This document shows, piece after piece, positions 55,445 through 63,834 of a DNA stretch of 64,000 nt. Position 1 is the first letter of the stretch. Every line of letters begins with the position of its first letter. The position numbers were made by a program, and so were the translations under genes. Origin of the DNA: Candidatus Bathyarchaeum tardum (lineage in GTDB: Archaea > Thermoproteota > Bathyarchaeia > Bathyarchaeales > Bathyarchaeaceae); NCBI GenBank assembly GCA_029762755.1, contig JARVGH010000001.1:1-64000 (forward strand), given 5' to 3'. Below the pieces are notes generated by a model. The model saw nothing but the letters and a program-made list of their open reading frames with translations, was not told the DNA's origin and searched no databases.

Positions 55445-55764
55445 AAAATCGTGTCTTTAGAGTAGTTTTAAAAGGAATAAAAAGTTTGTCAAAGACTTGC
55501 ATGGGAAATCATAATCTACAATGGTGATTGGATTAGAATATTTTACTATGGTGATGGTATTTCAGAAGGCAGTGGTCTTGAACAACCTAATTATCAAAAT
55601 GAACTTCGTCCTGAAATAAGCCAATCAATCATTTTCTGCATTATCATTCAAAAAGACACCAATTTTTAATATTTTATTTTTTTGATAAAATTTAACCTTA
55701 AACTCAAACTATTATAAAGCATTCGAATCTGTTTCAGATAGAAGAACTTTGAAGTTTTCAACCA
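55445..55764. other. Intergenic stretch with a possible gene fragment
   Basis: From about 55500 to 55667 on the plus strand an open frame without a start reads WEIIIYNGDWIRIFYYGDGI and onward to a stop. It has no recognised family and may be a remnant or chance. The rest is AT-rich with TATA-like sequence. Confidence 0.25.
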
Positions 55765-55956
55765 TTAATTACGCTTAGGTAATGTTGTCATAAAAACTGA
55801 TTTTCCGTTTTTCAGTTGCCTTTTCAAATTATCAAAATCTATTTTGTTAACTTCTATGACTTCCACATCAGCGTCTTCTTTTCCCAAAAAAAATAACCGA
55901 AACCCCAAATGGTCTTTATTATTTCCTCGGATGTGTTCTAACAATTTAATTGGCAT
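55765..55956 (-). CDS. Small protein of unknown function
   Basis: A 63-residue soluble protein. DHLGFRLFFLGKEDADVEVIEVNKIDFDNLKRQLKNGKSVFMTTL looks like a compact strand-strand-helix-strand unit. It starts with ATG. No known motif, and no partner gene close enough to suggest an operon. Confidence 0.5.
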   Translation of the reverse strand: MPIKLLEHIRGNNKDHLGFRLFFLGKEDADVEVIEVNKIDFDNLKRQLKNGKSVFMTTLPKRN

Positions 55957-56008
55957 CTCTCTCCATTTTTACTTTTTAAGTCCATTTTTTAATATTAAGA
56001 GCAATTAA

Positions 56009-56128
56009 TTTTTTGGAACACCCAACAATATTTTTCAATCAACGGTGTGATAAGGAACCTGATGAATAAAACTGTCGTGATTAATTACAGAATTAAGGCT
56101 CTCAAGAATCTGTGGGTGTTCCAAAAAA
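56009..56128. repeat. 16-base perfect inverted repeat with an 88-base spacer
   Basis: TTTTTTGGAACACCCA (56009-56024) is exactly complementary to TGGGTGTTCCAAAAAA (56113-56128). The spacer has no frame but has weaker self-complementarity. The whole unit of about 120 bases could be a small non-autonomous element with terminal inverted repeats, or a stable hairpin RNA. No target-site duplication is obvious. Confidence 0.6.
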
Positions 56129-56187
56129 ATCTCCCTCTGACATATTAGAATATGATTAAAATTCAAATAAGCTGAACGTTTGCTACG

Positions 56188-56202
56188 TAAGACAATGTCT
56201 TA
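56188..56202. promoter_or_regulatory. Palindrome TAAGACA-A-TGTCTTA
   Basis: A perfect 7+1+7 palindrome about 290 bases before the ribbon-helix-helix-like gene. A similar TAAGACA-CAA-TGTCTA occurs at 59350-59365 before the heme operon. The different spacers (one versus three bases) weaken the idea of one shared regulator. Confidence 0.3.
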
Positions 56203-56487
56203 TTGTGTATACTCCTTGTTAATATCTTTTAATCAACTCAATAACTAAGAAATTGGATTGTATTTTTAACATACCGTGGTTTGTTTTATGGAATATTTAA
56301 GCATTGAAGAATTGGATGACATGTTAGGGGAGCTATTAGGCAACTCAAATCGATTGAAAATTTGGAAGAAACAAAAAAACGTTTTATAGGTGTAACAATT
56401 TCAGGTGAGCCGATAATGCACGCCACAAAGTAATAATTTTTGCCGGTTCCATAAACGAAAAATAAAAATGCAATATTTAGAATAATA

Positions 56488-57063
56488 ATGGTGGATGATG
56501 ACATTTTGAGGATGATTACTCGAACTTTTAGGATAAATCCTGCGTATGATAAAGTTTTGAATGATGAAGCAGAGAAGCATGGTCTGAGTGTTAGTGCTCT
56601 TCTTAACCAGATTATTCGGCAGTATGTTTTGGTTTCAAGGTTTACTGAAAGAGTTCCAACCATCACATTAACATACAATACTTTTGCTCCGATATTGGAC
56701 CGCGTCCCTGACAATGATTTGGTTGAAGTTGCAGAAAAAACTGGTTCAATCATTCCTGAAGAGGCAATTTTGCAAAGAGGACAAAAATTAACCTTTGAAA
56801 GTGTGAACTGGTTTTTGGATGTAGTATATGGAAGATATGGAAACTGGTTTGACTCTAATAAGAGCATTATAAACGGTGAAGAAAGGGTCCATTTGACCCA
56901 TCAATTAAACCATAAATGGAGTCAATATCTAGGAGGTTATTTGCGCAGTATGTATGAATCCACTTTGGATATGGAACCTAATGTGGAAACCAGAGAAAAC
57001 TCTGTGACGCTCTATTTAAAAATGCCTAGAATCTCCCCTTCGCGGTTTAATAAAAATAAATAA
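56488..57063 (+). CDS. Ribbon-helix-helix-like N-terminal domain fused to an unknown domain
   Basis: A 191-residue protein. Residues 8-50 (RMITRTFRINPAYDKVLNDEAEKHGLSVSALLNQIIRQYVLVSRF) have the strand-helix-helix pattern of a ribbon-helix-helix DNA-binding unit. The remaining 140 residues (LDVVYGRYGNWFDSN, HLTHQLNHKWSQYLGGYLRSM and on) look alpha-helical and contain several His, possibly a ligand- or metal-sensing domain. It is probably a transcription regulator. A palindrome upstream could be its operator. Confidence 0.65.
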   Translation: MVDDDILRMITRTFRINPAYDKVLNDEAEKHGLSVSALLNQIIRQYVLVSRFTERVPTITLTYNTFAPILDRVPDNDLVEVAEKTGSIIPEEAILQRGQKLTFESVNWFLDVVYGRYGNWFDSNKSIINGEERVHLTHQLNHKWSQYLGGYLRSMYESTLDMEPNVETRENSVTLYLKMPRISPSRFNKNK

Positions 57064-57113
57064 ATCTTACTTGTCAAAAAATTTAAGATATGAAGTGATT
57101 GTGGCTTTTTAGG

Positions 57114-57347
57114 TTAGGTTTTTTTGTTTATAACCCAACCGTTAGCCTCAAATTTTACTGTTTTAACTGTTTCGTTGTGTTTTTTAATATCTTGAAAATC
57201 AACATGAAAGCCGTTGTTTTTAATAAAATCAAGTTCTTCATCCAAAAGGTTAGAGATCGCCAAGGATGCAAAATCTTCTCGGGATACGTCTAAGATTTTG
57301 CAGACAAAATCAAAAGGCAAAGCAAGTCGCGAATCGTATTTAGTCAT
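57114..57347 (-). CDS. Small protein of unknown function
   Basis: About 77 residues from MTKYDSRLALPFDFVCKILD; an upstream ATG at 57371 would add eight. It includes SREDFASLAISNLLDEELDFIKNNGFHVDFQDI, a helical stretch, then a strand-like end (VKTVKFEANGWVI). No family recognised. It is convergent with the RHH-like gene. Confidence 0.5.
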   Translation of the reverse strand: MTKYDSRLALPFDFVCKILDVSREDFASLAISNLLDEELDFIKNNGFHVDFQDIKKHNETVKTVKFEANGWVINKKT

Positions 57348-57527
57348 TTTATAACTTTCTTCAGGTACCAAAATATTTTCAAATCTTAACTAAAACCTTA
57401 GTCATCTACCAGTTGTTTTAAGTGCTTAAAAAGATGGTGTGGTCAGGGTAAGACATCGTGTTACCTTGCAAACGTTCATCTTATTTAGAAATTCAAAACA
57501 ATTCACTTTTTATAGGAGTTGAAATTT

Positions 57528-57756
57528 GTGGAGAAAATTGAAAACGTTGAGCAATCAACTGTCGCTTTTCAGGAGAAAAAAGTACAGTTAGTTCAATGTC
57601 CGGATAGATGGTCTACGTATTGTCTTAATAAAAATTGTTGGGCTTTCAAAAATGTAAATGGGTACTACTGTTGCTCAAAGAACAGATTTACGGAAAATTT
57701 GTGAATGCAAAAAGATGTTTAGCAAAGATGAGTGTGAATTGTTTGAGAAATTTTAA
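57528..57756 (+). pseudogene. Small cysteine-rich protein with a one-base frameshift
   Basis: Frame one from GTG 57528 reads VQCPDRWSTYCLNKNCWAFKNVNG. After a run of three G near 57660 the sensible continuation is in the next frame, TTVAQRTDLRKICECKKMFSKDECELFEKF, ending at 57756. Removing one G joins them into one 75-residue Cys-rich protein with seven cysteines. A ribosome site (taggagttg) supports 57528. Either an assembly error or a recently broken gene. Confidence 0.5.
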
Positions 57757-57913
57757 AAAAACTAAATCTTTTACTTCACAAACTGGGTCTGAACGATTTT
57801 ATGAAGATTCAGTAAAATACCTGGAAAAACTGAAAAAGAAAAAGAAATGGGAATAGAAAATCTTGGATACTTGGGTGCATTATGAAAATCCATATGCAAA
57901 CCAAGTCTAGGAT

Positions 57914-58156
57914 TTAATTTGGTAATTTTATTTTTTTCGAATTAGCTTTCAATACAAAACCCGTCTTTAATGACCTTGCTGGTTCACAATATTTTCTATT
58001 TTCGGTGAAATTTTTACCCCAAACCCAAACATCACTTTTCTTACGACCTCCACGACTACTACTGTACTGACTGTCACTACTACTACCACTACCCTGACTG
58101 ACAGGCTGACTGACTGACACATACAAAAAAGAAAGAAGAAATAGAGATTTATTCAA
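57914..58156 (-). CDS. Small Ser/Gly-repeat protein, possibly secreted
   Basis: An 80-residue frame: MNKSLFLLSFLYVS looks like a signal peptide. It is followed by a low-complexity SVSQPVSQGSGSSSDSQYSS stretch encoded by near-tandem gtcagt/agtagt repeats (58040-58125), then a basic KKSDVWVWGKNFTENRKYCE segment. The start overlaps the stop of the upstream gene by eight bases. Repeat-derived frames can be spurious, so this is tentative. Confidence 0.35.
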   Translation of the reverse strand: MNKSLFLLSFLYVSVSQPVSQGSGSSSDSQYSSSRGGRKKSDVWVWGKNFTENRKYCEPARSLKTGFVLKANSKKIKLPN

Positions 58157-58799
58157 ATATCAAACTAATTACCCATTTTCCGAGTTGAGTAAATCCAATT
58201 CCCAACAGAAAGACGATAGTTTTAACAATTGTCGAGTTATTTCTTTCTTGAAACATAAATGAAACTTCTTTTTTACCGCCATTCTCAAGAACAAAATGAT
58301 ATGTTAATTGTTTTGAACTTGAACAATTCTCAATTTCTGAAGCATCAGGAGCTTTAATATCCATTTCTTTCCAAACTTTCCATTTATCATAAAAACGAGG
58401 AATTTCATATTTTATTGTCCAAGAACAAGCTTTTGTGTTATCCATTACATGAAAAAACGTCTCTTTTATGAAATATTGATTGTCAAATTTTTTAGCTAGT
58501 GCAGGAATATTAAATCTCATTATAAACCTTAAAATCAGATTCGGAGGTAAAGTTATTCCACGTAAATCAACTTTAATGTAAACTAACCCTTCTTTTGTTT
58601 CTCTTGTATATGGAACAATTTCATCATTTTCGTAAAACTCAACTCTATCAACTATAATGTCAGCATTACTCATTTTCATTTCTAGAAAAGTTAAGTCTTG
58701 AATTTCATCGCAAACGTTTTTTAAATAAACATTAATTCCACCAAATGCACTACCCTGCTCATTAAGTATGGTTCTTCTATTGATTTGAATTTCAAACAT
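58149..58799 (-). CDS. Unknown beta-rich protein with a C-terminal membrane helix
   Basis: A 216-residue protein. Most of it is soluble and beta-rich (DEIQDLTFLEMKMSNADIIVDRVEFYENDEIVPY, GLVYIKVDLRGITLPPNLILRFIMRF, CSWTIKYEIPRFYDKW). One hydrophobic helix (TIVKTIVFLLGIGFTQLGKWVISLIF) closes the chain, giving a tail-anchored topology with the bulk in the cytoplasm. No family recognised. Confidence 0.6.
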   Translation of the reverse strand: MFEIQINRRTILNEQGSAFGGINVYLKNVCDEIQDLTFLEMKMSNADIIVDRVEFYENDEIVPYTRETKEGLVYIKVDLRGITLPPNLILRFIMRFNIPALAKKFDNQYFIKETFFHVMDNTKACSWTIKYEIPRFYDKWKVWKEMDIKAPDASEIENCSSSKQLTYHFVLENGGKKEVSFMFQERNNSTIVKTIVFLLGIGFTQLGKWVISLIFE

Positions 58800-58931
58800 G
58801 TTTTTTCCTTCAATGCGACATTCTTTGATGAATAGAATGTTCTTAAATAATCATTTAATTACCTTTTAATTTAATCGATTCACGTTATTGTTGTAGTTAT
58901 AATTTTTCTAATGAAATTGAAAAACAATGAA

Positions 58932-59156
58932 TTAAAGTGAGGGGAGTCTCGGTTTCCATTCCTTTTTTTCATTTCTTAAATATTTAGCCAAAAGCAAAGC
59001 TTCTTCACTAATCAGGGTTTCAAAAGTTTGTTTGTTTCCATGCCTTATTCGGGGAATCTCAACCTCACACTCGAAAAGCTGATTTAATCCCCTCATCAGA
59101 TTTCTTGAATCAACATCGTTAAGGTATTCTCGTTTACCAATCTTTTTTCTAGTCAT
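58932..59156 (-). CDS. Small basic protein of unknown function
   Basis: A 74-residue protein: MTRKKIGKREYLNDVDSRNL, then LMRGLNQLFECEVEIPRIRH and FETLISEEALLLAKYLRNEKKEW. The mixture of basic residues and helices could bind nucleic acid, but nothing confirms it. It is divergent from the heme operon by about 230 bases. Confidence 0.45.
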   Translation of the reverse strand: MTRKKIGKREYLNDVDSRNLMRGLNQLFECEVEIPRIRHGNKQTFETLISEEALLLAKYLRNEKKEWKPRLPSL

Positions 59157-59394
59157 TTACTCTTTTTTGGTTACAAACCTTTTCTCGCCTATTGTACTGA
59201 AATTTTGAATCAAAAAATCGTCTATCATTTTGTCTTTTTGATCCAAATTACTGTTACTAATCTAGTTCACACTATACGTTTTTATTAATATTATTAATTG
59301 CGAAATTAGAAATTTTTATGCCTATTATTGCTGTAATACGTAAATTTTTTAAGACACAATGTCTAGTCTTTAATTCTGAAGAGTGATAAATTTG

Positions 59395-59571
59395 ATGACC
59401 CTTCACCCTACTGCATTTCAAAGAATAACTGCAGAGTCTAATCATCCTCATTTCATGGTTCCAAACGATCGCGCAAAGATTATCGAAAAAAATTATCTAT
59501 ATGAAGGAACCACTGGAAAACTTGACAATAAGCCTGCTTATGCGGATCAGTTTGAGCGAATGTTTATATAA
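59395..59571 (+). CDS. Small unknown protein leading the heme operon
   Basis: About 58 residues from ATG 59395: MTLHPTAFQRITAESNHPHF, then MVPNDRAKIIEKNYLYEGTTGKLDNKPAYADQFERMFI. The stop is 14 bases before the TTG start of the first siroheme decarboxylase gene, so it is likely cotranscribed. The composition, with several His and aromatic residues but no Cys, is not like a leader peptide. No family recognised. Confidence 0.5.
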   Translation: MTLHPTAFQRITAESNHPHFMVPNDRAKIIEKNYLYEGTTGKLDNKPAYADQFERMFI

Positions 59572-59585
59572 CGAGGCACAGACTT

Positions 59586-60041
59586 TTGAAAAAAAATTTT
59601 GACTCAAAAAATAAAGCGTTACTCAAATCAATTCAGAATGGGCTCCCCCTTACGGCGAAGCCCTTTAATGAAATAGGTCAAAAATTGGGAATAACTGAAA
59701 CTGAGGTTATATCCAGTTTGAAAACGCTTATGGATTTGGGTTTTGCTCGAAAAATTGGTGCCGTGATATCCCCTACAAAAATTGGATATTGTTCAATATT
59801 AGCGGCAATTGATGTTCCTGAGGAGGATGCAGAGGAAATAGCTCTCATAATTAATGAATTCCCCTCGGTTACTCACAATTACTTTCGAGATGGTCATCCA
59901 AACCTGTGGTTTACTCTCATTGAACCCAATTTGGAGACGTTAAATTTGCATCTTCAAGAAATTGAAAAAAAAATTGGAAAAAAAATTTTGCGGATGCCGG
60001 TGACGAAATTGTTTAAAATTGGTGTTAAATTTGATTTCTGA
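59586..60041 (+). CDS. ahbA: Siroheme decarboxylase subunit (Lrp/AsnC fold), AhbA-like
   Basis: A 151-residue protein. A winged-helix N-terminus (ALLKSIQNGLPLTAKPFNEIGQKLGITETEVISSLKTLMDLGFARKIGAVI) is followed by the alpha-beta domain with FPSVTHNYFRDGHPNLWFTLI, the pattern of AhbA/NirD-type siroheme decarboxylases. These remove the acetate carboxyls of siroheme at rings A and B. The TTG start follows aacgaggcac. The stop lies inside the next gene, an overlap of up to about 20 bases, showing translational coupling. Confidence 0.88.
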   Translation: MKKNFDSKNKALLKSIQNGLPLTAKPFNEIGQKLGITETEVISSLKTLMDLGFARKIGAVISPTKIGYCSILAAIDVPEEDAEEIALIINEFPSVTHNYFRDGHPNLWFTLIEPNLETLNLHLQEIEKKIGKKILRMPVTKLFKIGVKFDF

Positions 60042-60546
60042 TGAGGACAAAGCGATACTTGTAGAGGTGCAGCGATTGCCCCTTGTAAGTCGGCCTTTTT
60101 TTGAGATAGGTAAACGTTTGAATTTGACAGAGGAACAAGTATTAGATGCGTGCAACTGCCTACTTAGGAAAGGGATAATCCGACGTTTTGGGGTATCACT
60201 TGCTCATAGAAAAATAGGTTTTGTTGCAAATCCTATGACGGTATTAAAAGTTCCAAAAAATGATGTTGACTCGGTTGGTGCTAAGATAGCATCGTTCCCT
60301 ACAGTATCTCACTGTTATGCCCGGGAAGGTTGGGATTATAATCTTTTTTTTATGATTCACTCAAAGTCTGTTGAAGAAGCAAAGAAAAAAGTAAAATCCA
60401 TTCTTGATGAGGTCAACATTAAAGATTATAAGATTTATTTTTCAAGTCGAGAATTTAAAAAAACATCATTTGAGTTTATCAACTCTGAACAAACATTAAA
60501 TCCTGAAAGAGGGGAAAGCGATTTTAAGACTTTCAATTGCTCATAA
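60019..60546 (+). CDS. ahbB: Siroheme decarboxylase subunit (Lrp/AsnC fold), AhbB-like
   Basis: About 175 residues with the same fold as its neighbour: EVQRLPLVSRPFFEIGKRLNLTEEQVLDACNCLLRKGIIRRFGVSL and then FPTVSHCYAREGWDYNLFFMIHSKSV, where the R-x-G-W-x-Y-N-L-F motif is typical of AhbB/NirH-type subunits. AhbA and AhbB form a heterodimer. Possible starts are TTG 60019, GTG 60022 and TTG 60031; all overlap the end of ahbA, so the exact one cannot be fixed. Confidence 0.88.
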   Translation: MVLNLISDEDKAILVEVQRLPLVSRPFFEIGKRLNLTEEQVLDACNCLLRKGIIRRFGVSLAHRKIGFVANPMTVLKVPKNDVDSVGAKIASFPTVSHCYAREGWDYNLFFMIHSKSVEEAKKKVKSILDEVNIKDYKIYFSSREFKKTSFEFINSEQTLNPERGESDFKTFNCS

Positions 60547-60662
60547 TCTTCTATTAACCTGTAAGTCTTTAGGAAATAGAAAAATTCCGTTTTTCAAAAT
60601 CCATTTTATGTCTGAATTCACAAAAGAAATACGGTTGGGTATAAAAACGAGAGGAAAGCGTA

Positions 60663-61940
60663 GTGTATTTTGCTAATATCAGAATTACACATAGAACTGC
60701 ACCTCAGGAGATTATAAATTTTGTAAATCTTCGAGAATCAGAAAAGTTAGTTTTTTGTGAAAGATTAATGAATCAAAATTCTATTGATGAAGTTGTTCTT
60801 CTCCAAACTTGTAATCGTTTTGAACTTTATTTGACGGGAAGAAATTCGCAACTGGGTATTGCACAAGCCCAAAAATTAATGATTGACCGTTTTAGTGAAA
60901 AAATCAAAAAATATATGATTGTAGATTTCTATATGGGGGCAGTGGAACATCTTTTTAAAACTGTAAGTTCCATTAATAGTCTAATCATTGGAGAAAATCA
61001 AATTTTAACCCAAGTCAAAGAAGCTTATGAATTTTCTAGAAATTATGAGTTCACAAGCACGGTATTGAATCTTGTTTTTCAGAAAACACTTTCTGTGGGA
61101 AAAAAAGTGAGATATGAAACGGGTATTTCAAAAGGTAAAGTTTCAATCTCGTCAGCAGCAGTTGATCTTGCAAACCAATTTAACTTGATCAAAAATAAGA
61201 AAATAATCCTTATTGGAACGGGAAGAATAGCATCGCTTTTAGCACAGTATCTAACTGAGTTTGAGCCATTTGAGTTGGTTGTGATTGGAAGAACTCCAAG
61301 TCAGGTAATAAAATTCCGCCAAAATTATTGTTGTAGATCTGTTCCTTTCTGTGAGCTTCTTAGGGAAGCTCGGACAGCTGATGTGATTTTTTCAGCTACT
61401 TCTTGTCCAAGTGTGGTTATAAAAGAAGAAATGATGAAAAAACTGATGACTGAACGAAAAGACCCCATCGCATTAATCGATATTGCAGTACCTTGTGATA
61501 TTGATCCAAAAGTGAAAGACATTCCTTTAGTTAAACATTTTTCAATAAGTGACTTTGAAGATCTTTCCTATCAAAACAGGATTTTGAGAAGCAATGAAAT
61601 TGTGAAAACAAATGAAATTATTGAAAATGAACTTTTACGGTTCAATAGAAAACTTCAAAATCTTCACAAACATCTATTACTTTCACATCTTATGACGTAT
61701 ACTGAAGAGATCAGGAAAAAAGAAACAAGTAAAGCGATTAAAATATTGAACGCCTCAAAAAAACCGAATATCGACGTGATAGAAGCTTTTTCAAAATCAC
61801 TTATTGAAAAAATTATGCATAATTTCATAGCAAAAGTCAAATCTTCTGATCATAATTCTTTTATTTTCGACAATTTCGTAGATTTGTTTGTGGATAACAA
61901 AAATACATCAAGTGATACATATGAAACGATTGAAAAATAA
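60663..61940 (+). CDS. hemA: Glutamyl-tRNA reductase
   Basis: A 425-residue enzyme reducing glutamyl-tRNA to glutamate-1-semialdehyde, the entry step to tetrapyrroles. The catalytic thiol is C50 in LLQTCNRFELYLTGR, GENQILTQVKEAYEFS is the substrate-domain signature, and LIGTGRIASLLAQYL the NADPH Rossmann loop. The C-terminal helical dimerisation region is present but Lys/Asn-rich. The GTG start has gaggaaagcg upstream. The end overlaps the next small gene by 20 bases. Confidence 0.93.
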   Translation: MYFANIRITHRTAPQEIINFVNLRESEKLVFCERLMNQNSIDEVVLLQTCNRFELYLTGRNSQLGIAQAQKLMIDRFSEKIKKYMIVDFYMGAVEHLFKTVSSINSLIIGENQILTQVKEAYEFSRNYEFTSTVLNLVFQKTLSVGKKVRYETGISKGKVSISSAAVDLANQFNLIKNKKIILIGTGRIASLLAQYLTEFEPFELVVIGRTPSQVIKFRQNYCCRSVPFCELLREARTADVIFSATSCPSVVIKEEMMKKLMTERKDPIALIDIAVPCDIDPKVKDIPLVKHFSISDFEDLSYQNRILRSNEIVKTNEIIENELLRFNRKLQNLHKHLLLSHLMTYTEEIRKKETSKAIKILNASKKPNIDVIEAFSKSLIEKIMHNFIAKVKSSDHNSFIFDNFVDLFVDNKNTSSDTYETIEK

Positions 61941-62190
61941 ACGAATTTTGTCACTCATAATTGAAACTAGTTTGTCAGAATTGACTTTGGGTCTAAGTTC
62001 GATAAAGAAAGAAATAAAACTATGTTCAAATATGTTCAAAGTAGCTCCATCTTCTATTGTGCCAAAAACTATTGATTCCCAAAAATCTAACTTTTTAACT
62101 CTATTACCGTTTTGTCAAATTATGGCTTTTAATAATCCAATTCAGAACATAATAGCTTTTGTTGCTTTTCATTTGAGGGAATCTTTATGA
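61921..62190 (+). CDS. Unknown protein inside the heme operon
   Basis: An 89-residue protein starting at ATG 61921 (MKRLKNKRILSLIIETSLSE). It continues LTLGLSSIKKEIKLCSNMFKVAPSSIVPKTIDSQKSNFLTLLPFCQIMAFNN, then IIAFVAFHLRESL. It overlaps hemA by 20 bases at its start and the radical SAM gene by four at its end (ATGA), which argues strongly that it is translated. It has no membrane helix and two Cys. No family recognised; a role in siroheme or heme handling is inferred from position. Confidence 0.65.
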   Translation: MKRLKNKRILSLIIETSLSELTLGLSSIKKEIKLCSNMFKVAPSSIVPKTIDSQKSNFLTLLPFCQIMAFNNPIQNIIAFVAFHLRESL

Positions 62191-63392
62191 TAGGTGTGTC
62201 AAAGTTATTGTGTGATTTAGAGAGTGAATCGGATGGTTTACGTTATGGCATTAATAATAATCAAATTTTGAAACAAATTAAACATCATCCAATTAATGTC
62301 AAGTCAAACAAACCAATTGTGATTTGGAACGTGACAAATAAGTGTAACTTAAATTGCCTTCACTGTTATGCAACCGCTATGGTCGAATCAAACAATAAAG
62401 AACTTTCTACAGAAGAAGGAATGCATTTTCTAGATAGCTTAGCTGATTATAAAGTACCTGTGGTAATTTTTTCAGGTGGCGAACCATTTCTTCGTCCTGA
62501 TTTGTTTGAACTTATTGAATATGCAAATTCAATTGGTTTGAGGCCTGTGATCTCAACCAATGGAACATTAATTGATAAGAAAAAGGCAGAAATTGCAAAA
62601 TCTGTGGGTGTTAAATATATTGGTGTTTCTTTGGATGGCTTAGAAAACACAAACGATAAATTTAGAGGGGTTAGTGGTGCGTTCCAAAATGCAGTTATAG
62701 GTATGAGAAACTCTATTAAAGCTGGAATTAAGACTGGTCTTAGATTTACACTTACACGACACAATCACAGAGATATCCCGGGCGTATTGCTAAATCTTAA
62801 AGAAATAGGTGTGAATCGTTGTTGTGTGTACCACCTGGATTACTGTGGACGTGGAAAAGATATCGTTAAACAAGATCTTAATCCAAAAGTTGCGAGAGAA
62901 GCAATTAATTCTTATTTCGAACTTACGCGAAATCATCATGCAAATGGGTATAATATTGAAACGCTTCTTGTAGGAAATTATTGTGATGCTGGCTTTCTTT
63001 ATCTTAAATTGCTAAAGGACGATCCTGAGAGAGCTAAATGGGCGTATAATCTTCTTAAAGAAAATGGTGGAGATGGTACTGGCGAGACTATTGCTGCAGT
63101 AGATCCGTTTGGTTTTGTTCATGCAAACCAATTTTGGCAGGATTATTCTTTTGGCAGTATTCGTGATCGATCCTTTGGTGAGATTTGGGAAGATACTTCA
63201 GATCCGATTATGCTTGGTTTAAAAAATAAGAACAAATACATAACTGGTCGTTGTGCTGCAGATAATTGTCGCTTTTTCGAGATCTGTAAAGGTGGATCAC
63301 GTGTACGTGCTTTAGTTGGTTCTGGAGACATTTGGGCTTCCGATCCTGCTTGTTACCTAACAAATAATGAGATCGCTAAAGAACAATTGTAG
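62187..63392 (+). CDS. ahbC: AhbC/NirJ-type radical SAM protein
   Basis: A 401-residue radical SAM enzyme with a SPASM-like C-terminus. The cluster cysteines are C53, C57 and C60 in VTNKCNLNCLHCYA, and FSGGEPFLRPDLFELIEYA is the GGEP motif. The C-terminal CRFFEICKGGSRVRALVGSG followed by DIWASDPACYLT matches AhbC/NirJ, which act on 12,18-didecarboxysiroheme in the alternative heme route. AhbD-type activity cannot be excluded. AhbD itself and the siroheme-building enzymes are not in the window. A terminator-like T-rich stretch follows the stop. Confidence 0.88.
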   Translation: MIGVSKLLCDLESESDGLRYGINNNQILKQIKHHPINVKSNKPIVIWNVTNKCNLNCLHCYATAMVESNNKELSTEEGMHFLDSLADYKVPVVIFSGGEPFLRPDLFELIEYANSIGLRPVISTNGTLIDKKKAEIAKSVGVKYIGVSLDGLENTNDKFRGVSGAFQNAVIGMRNSIKAGIKTGLRFTLTRHNHRDIPGVLLNLKEIGVNRCCVYHLDYCGRGKDIVKQDLNPKVAREAINSYFELTRNHHANGYNIETLLVGNYCDAGFLYLKLLKDDPERAKWAYNLLKENGGDGTGETIAAVDPFGFVHANQFWQDYSFGSIRDRSFGEIWEDTSDPIMLGLKNKNKYITGRCAADNCRFFEICKGGSRVRALVGSGDIWASDPACYLTNNEIAKEQL

Positions 63393-63834
63393 TAAAATCT
63401 ATTTTTTCCTTATGAGTAAGCTTTTTTTATTAACGATTATTTATGAAAAATCTGGAGTTTGGTTTAAAATTACCTGATCTTGTATTTCTTGTTTTCTTTT
63501 TGAGCATCACGGCTCGATTTCGTGGTTAATGACATTTTGTATTATAATGGTTTGAGTTATTTTTTAGTGATTTTTTCTTTACATTATTGAGATTTAGCAC
63601 AATGTTTATAATTTTGGTTTAATTGGAAAAACAAGCCTAAACCTGGGATATTTTTAACCCACAAAATGACCAAATGAAGTAGTATACTACAAAATTTAAC
63701 AATAAATAATCTTAAATTTCTATTATGCACGGGGTTTTTTGTACGACTTGATAAATACTTCATAGCCCATAATGTTGTTAATGAGCTGGTTTAGACGAGC
63801 TTAAAATTAAAAACATAAAGGGGAACATAGAATT
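63393..63834. other. AT-rich intergenic stretch
   Basis: No gene was recognised in these 442 bases. It contains T-rich runs just after ahbC that could end its transcript, and a GC-richer island tcacggctcgatttcgtggt at about 63507-63526. Promoter-like sequence lies before the next gene at 63835. Confidence 0.35.

Larger units (their letters stand above)
55957..56487. other. Gene-poor stretch with repeats
   Basis: It holds the inverted repeat at 56009/56113 and the palindrome at 56188-56202. A 33-codon frame (56289-56388, MEYLSIEELDDMLGELLGNS and on) may be a gene fragment, but no family is recognised. Confidence 0.4.

Noticed and set aside
56286-56867. Minus-strand frame of 193 residues at 56286-56867
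   Set aside because: It is antisense to the RHH-like gene, which has the better start, and its translation shows no domain pattern.
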